Position numbers and translations under genes: made by a program. A model generated the notes under the pieces. It was not told the DNA's origin. It saw only the letters and a program-made list of their open reading frames with translations, and ran no database searches. From an uncultured Chitinophagaceae bacterium (GTDB lineage: Bacteria > Bacteroidota > Bacteroidia > Chitinophagales > Chitinophagaceae): 9,627 bases of DNA. Positions 7,205 to 9,627 of the stretch are shown here, one piece after another (the first letter of the stretch is position 1; each line of letters begins with the position of its first letter). Location of the stretch: the NCBI GenBank assembly GCA_903832075.1, contig CAILAF010000098.1, positions 1 to 9,627 on the forward strand, read 5' to 3'.

Positions 7205-7284
7205 TTGCGTCGCACACTTGTACTTTTGTTTTTCAAGTGGACAGAAATATTTTAAACTTAAAAGATGTAATTGCAAAAAATAAA

Positions 7285-7314
7285 TTTGGTTAAACTAAAT
7301 AAATTAGTAATTTG
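7285..7314 (+). promoter_or_regulatory. Candidate promoter of the HTH-S24 regulator gene
   Basis: TTTG (7285-7288) is followed after 19 bp by TAATTTG (7308-7314). This resembles the Bacteroidota -33/-7 pair, but the -7 element is one base shorter than TAnnTTTG. It would start transcription around 7320 and leave only about a dozen leader bases before the ATG at 7333. That supports 7333 over an upstream in-frame TTG at 7312. Confidence 0.4.
7294..7308. promoter_or_regulatory. Palindrome inside the regulator's promoter, possible autoregulatory operator
   Basis: ACTAA (7294-7298) and TTAGT (7304-7308) form a perfect hyphenated palindrome with a 5-bp centre, lying between the candidate -33 and -7 boxes. 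Another TTAGT half-site occurs 23 bp downstream (7327-7331), just before the ATG. The placement suits a repressor that controls itself, as LexA and cI do, but the binding protein is inferred. Confidence 0.35.
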
Positions 7315-7332
7315 CACCTAAATTCATTAGTT

Positions 7333-8088
7333 ATGAGTTATGCCGGAAAAAATCTTCGCTACCTGCGCAAACTGCGCGGATGGACACAAGAAGAATGTGC
7401 CAACAAATTAAAAGTAAAACGTTCTTTAATTGGTGCTTATGAAGAAGAACGTGCCGAACCTAAATTGGAAGTACAAAAAATTTTGTGCGATATCTTTAAA
7501 ATAAGTTTTGAAGACTTATTATTAAAAGATATGACCAATGTTAAAGGCACCAGTTATTTAGATCAACGTCGTAAATTAAAAATGGCATCATCAGGCTCTG
7601 CAGAAATTCAGTTAGTGCCTGTAAAAGCTGCTGCCGGTTATTTGGCCGGTTATGCAGATCCAGATTTTTTAGATGAGTTAAACACTTTCACTTTACCAAT
7701 GTTAGCGCCAGGACATTACCGTGCGTTTGAAATTATTGGTGATAGTATGTTGCCAACACCCAGCGGCAGTGTTATTGTTGGCGAAAAAGTTGAAGATATG
7801 GAAGATGTAAAAAATAGTAATACTTATGTGGTATTAAGTAAGAATGAAGGTGTGGTGTATAAACGCATTATGAAGAATAATCGCTCAAAAAATAAAATTA
7901 CTTTGGTGAGCGATAATCCGCAATACGAACCTTATCATGTAAATGCTGATGAAGTATTAGAAGTTTGGAAAGCAATTTATATTTTACAAAAAGCAAACAC
8001 CGTGCAACGCTGGGATGTAAATTCTTTAGCAGGAATGGTAAACAATTTGCAGGAACAAGTTAGCAGTTTAAAAAAGAAATTTAATTAG
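7333..8088 (+). CDS. LexA/cI-like transcriptional regulator: HTH_XRE plus S24 self-cleavage domain
   Basis: This is a 251-residue protein from ATG 7333. Residues 5-62 form a Cro/cI-type helix-turn-helix (LRYLRKLRGWTQEECANKL, then SLIGAYEEERAEP). A linker leads to an S24/LexA-like domain at about 92-215. The Ser-Lys dyad is intact: Ser138 in GDSML and Lys177 in VVYKRI, 39 residues apart (37 in LexA). A candidate self-cleavage bond, Ala101-Gly102 in VKAAAGYLAG, lies 36 residues before the Ser, close to the LexA spacing. The C-terminus (about 233-250) looks like a short coiled coil. The family represses genes until RecA-stimulated autocleavage or another signal. No phage genes are nearby, so a host stress role is more likely than prophage repression; its targets are unknown. 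An upstream in-frame TTG (7312) is rejected because it overlaps the candidate promoter. Confidence 0.92.
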   Translation: MSYAGKNLRYLRKLRGWTQEECANKLKVKRSLIGAYEEERAEPKLEVQKILCDIFKISFEDLLLKDMTNVKGTSYLDQRRKLKMASSGSAEIQLVPVKAAAGYLAGYADPDFLDELNTFTLPMLAPGHYRAFEIIGDSMLPTPSGSVIVGEKVEDMEDVKNSNTYVVLSKNEGVVYKRIMKNNRSKNKITLVSDNPQYEPYHVNADEVLEVWKAIYILQKANTVQRWDVNSLAGMVNNLQEQVSSLKKKFN

Positions 8089-8109
8089 GTTGAATGGTTA
8101 GTGAATACT

Positions 8110-8139
8110 GCCATCCGGTTTTTACGGGATGGCTTTTTT
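8110..8139 (+). terminator. Rho-independent terminator after the HTH-S24 gene
   Basis: GCCATCC (8110-8116) pairs with GGATGGC (8127-8133), followed directly by six T (8134-8139). It lies 21 bp after the stop codon and has the most G+C-rich stem in the window. It separates the regulator from the next gene. Confidence 0.92.
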
Positions 8140-8187
8140 GTGCTCAAAATCTTACGCTTTAAAATTAGTTTACAATCTTTCGTAACA

Positions 8188-8217
8188 TTGTATTTAAAAG
8201 TATTTGTTATACATTTT
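8188..8217 (+). promoter_or_regulatory. Candidate promoter of the DUF5916 gene
   Basis: TTG (8188-8190) is followed after 19 bp by TACATTTT (8210-8217), which matches TAnnTTTG at all but the last base. Start of transcription would fall near 8224, leaving a leader of about 16 nt before the ATG at 8240. The match is weak in AT-rich DNA, but a promoter is expected here because a strong terminator lies upstream. Confidence 0.33.
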
Positions 8218-8239
8218 TTTTGTTGCAATTAACCAACTA

Positions 8240-9627
8240 ATGCTTTACAAACTTTTATTTTTTGCTTGCGTTATTTTTTTAGCACAGAATATTATTGCTC
8301 AAACCAAAACAATATCTGCAGTAAAAGCATTTCGTTCTCCTAAAATGTATGGCACAGCAAATGAAGATATTTGGAAAGATGCACCCGTTGCTTCAAACTT
8401 TATTGTTGGTCAACCGAAATTTGGAGATATTGCAACAAAAAAAACAGAAGTAAAAATCTTATATGATGATGAAGCTATTTATATTTTAGCTCATGTATAT
8501 GATGATCCTTCTTTAATTCGCAAACAGCTTACATCGCGTGATAATGAACAAATGCAGGATGTAGATTTTTTTGGTGTTGTGTTTGATACTTATAACGATA
8601 AACAAAATGGTTTTTTATTTATTGTAACCTGTGCAAATGTGCAGAGTGATGCAAAAATTTCTTCTAATCAAACAGTAGATAATTCCAATAGTATGGGAGC
8701 AAAAGTTACCAGCTCAGGGATTGATTATAGTTGGGATGCAGTTTGGGATAGTAAAGTAAATATGCTTAAAGATGGATGGGAAGTTGAAATGAGAATTCCT
8801 TATATGAGTTTGCGATTTGCTAAAAAAGATGTGCAGGATTGGGGCATTAATTTTTATCGTTTCATCAGAAGATTAAATGAATCCGACTATTGGAATCCAA
8901 TCAATCCAAAGATTGCAGGCATTATGAATCAATCAGGTGTTTTAAAAGGGTTACAAAATCTTACACCACCACTTCGTTTATCATTACTGCCATATATCTC
9001 TACCGGCTATAGTTCTACTCCAACAAATAGCGGTGATATCAATTCTGTTTTACATAACGGTGGAATGGATGTAAAGTATGGTATCAATCAAAGTTTTACA
9101 ATGGATATGACTTTGATACCGGATTTTGGTCAAACACAAAGTGATAATGTGGTATTGAATTTAACTCCGTATGAATTACAGTTTGCAGAGAATCGTCCGT
9201 TCTTTACTGAAGGAACTGAATTGTTTAATAAAGCAGGAATATTTTATTCGAGACGTGTTGGAAGAACGCCAAGATTATATGACAGTGTAAATCAATTAGT
9301 AAGTGATAGCGGTTATACTTTAGTGAAGAATCCAACGCTAACACAATTGTTTAATGCAGTAAAATTTTCTGGAAGAACAAAAAATAATTTAGGCATTGGT
9401 GTATTCAATGCAATCACTTCCGAAGAAACAGCAGAGTATATTGATAATAATGGAAAACATAAAACAGTACAAACAGAACCATTTTCTAATTATAATATCA
9501 TTGTATTAGATCAGGCGCTTAAAAACCGCAGTAGCATTACGTTTACTAATACTAATGTTTTAAGAAAAACTGGCGAAAGAAGTGCCAATGTTTCTGCACT
9601 TGATTTAAGTTTGTTTGATAAAAAAAA
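8240..9627 (+). CDS. DUF5916 / CBM9-like outer-membrane-associated protein, 3'-truncated by the window edge
   Basis: The frame is open from ATG 8240 to the window end (462 residues visible); full members usually have about 700-900 residues, so roughly half is missing. A signal peptide covers residues 1-20 (MLYKLLFFACVIFLAQNIIA, cleavage before Gln21). Residues of about 28-215 form a carbohydrate-binding family 9-like domain (GTANEDIWKDAP, KILYDDEAIYILAHVYD, WEVEMRIPYMSLRF). The DUF5916 signature follows: IPDFGQTQSDNVVLNLTPYE (293-312), then FAENRPFFTEG and FYSRRVGR. The rest should be beta-barrel-like. Family annotations say carbohydrate-binding or hydrolase, but to my knowledge no enzymatic activity is established. 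It is preceded by a terminator and a candidate promoter, so it starts a new unit. ATG 8240 is chosen because it gives the signal peptide directly. Confidence 0.92.
   Translation, partial: MLYKLLFFACVIFLAQNIIAQTKTISAVKAFRSPKMYGTANEDIWKDAPVASNFIVGQPKFGDIATKKTEVKILYDDEAIYILAHVYDDPSLIRKQLTSRDNEQMQDVDFFGVVFDTYNDKQNGFLFIVTCANVQSDAKISSNQTVDNSNSMGAKVTSSGIDYSWDAVWDSKVNMLKDGWEVEMRIPYMSLRFAKKDVQDWGINFYRFIRRLNESDYWNPINPKIAGIMNQSGVLKGLQNLTPPLRLSLLPYISTGYSSTPTNSGDINSVLHNGGMDVKYGINQSFTMDMTLIPDFGQTQSDNVVLNLTPYELQFAENRPFFTEGTELFNKAGIFYSRRVGRTPRLYDSVNQLVSDSGYTLVKNPTLTQLFNAVKFSGRTKNNLGIGVFNAITSEETAEYIDNNGKHKTVQTEPFSNYNIIVLDQALKNRSSITFTNTNVLRKTGERSANVSALDLSLFDKK

Larger units (their letters stand above)
6988..7332. 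other. 345-bp divergent spacer without a convincing gene
   Basis: This stretch lies between the divergently transcribed helicase and S24-regulator genes and must hold both promoters. No ATG-started coding region is credible. It contains an AAGAAGG (minus strand, 7025-7019) far upstream of the helicase start, a leader hairpin, three related AAAGCTC-type repeats, and the G+C-richer palindrome TGCG-T-CGCA at 7206-7214. A 6-bp inverted repeat (CACTTG 7215-7220, CAAGTG 7234-7239) is next to it, and a candidate promoter with palindrome lies at the right end. The middle part (about 7077-7240) is otherwise unexplained. Confidence 0.6.

Noticed and set aside
7070..7276. A 68-codon minus-strand open frame in the rhlE/regulator spacer
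   Set aside because: It has only a TTG start and an in-frame TAG a few codons upstream of it. It shows no recognisable domain or signal peptide. More likely chance or leader sequence.
7312..7332. Seven-codon N-terminal extension of the HTH-S24 regulator from TTG 7312
   Set aside because: The TTG overlaps the candidate -7 box, and the ATG at 7333 directly precedes the conserved HTH region.
7333..8088. Prophage immunity region
   Set aside because: The cI-like architecture suggests it at first, but no phage genes, integrase or attachment-like repeats are present, and the neighbours are housekeeping or envelope genes.
1..9627. Novel multi-gene defence or mobile system
   Set aside because: Every sizeable gene belongs to a common chromosomal family except the 172-residue secreted protein; there are no transposases, CRISPR repeats, toxin-antitoxin pairs or defence-type operons.

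Overview
The window looks like ordinary chromosome from a member of the Bacteroidota, most likely in or near the Chitinophagaceae. Evidence for this is the low G+C with strong A/T wobble preference, almost no Shine-Dalgarno sequences, a porQ gene (type IX secretion occurs essentially only in this phylum), a DUF5916/CBM9-like outer-membrane protein, and promoter candidates resembling the phylum's TTTG / TAnnTTTG pattern. The family-level placement is an impression from protein flavour, not a computed result.

Layout. Positions 2-718 (+) hold the C-terminal part of a calcineurin-like metallophosphoesterase cut by the left edge. Positions 810-1394 (+) encode a small outer-membrane beta-barrel protein, closed by a strong hairpin terminator. 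Positions 1571-3970 and 4005-5033 (+) are lon and porQ, 34 bp apart with no terminator between them, so probably one transcript. A 15-bp perfect hairpin at 5051-5085 terminates transcription from both sides. On the minus strand follow a small secreted protein with an internal repeat (5623-5105) and an RhlE-type DEAD-box helicase (6987-5746) that appears to start with TTG. A 345-bp divergent spacer (6988-7332) separates the helicase from a plus-strand LexA/cI-like HTH-S24 regulator (7333-8088), which has its own terminator. A DUF5916 protein gene begins at 8240 and runs off the right edge.

How the genes relate. Most are separate units, each with its own terminator. The recurring theme is the cell envelope (PorQ, two outer-membrane proteins, a secreted protein) and stress or RNA/protein quality control (Lon, RhlE, an S24 regulator with intact self-cleavage residues). 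No prophage genes accompany the S24 regulator, so it is more likely a host stress regulator than a phage repressor.

I found no undescribed multi-gene system, CRISPR array, tRNA, rRNA or insertion sequence. The observations most worth checking are non-coding: a 10-bp inverted repeat that includes the start codon of the 810 gene, a palindrome inside the S24 regulator's putative promoter, and the repeat-bearing, unexplained spacer between rhlE and that regulator.
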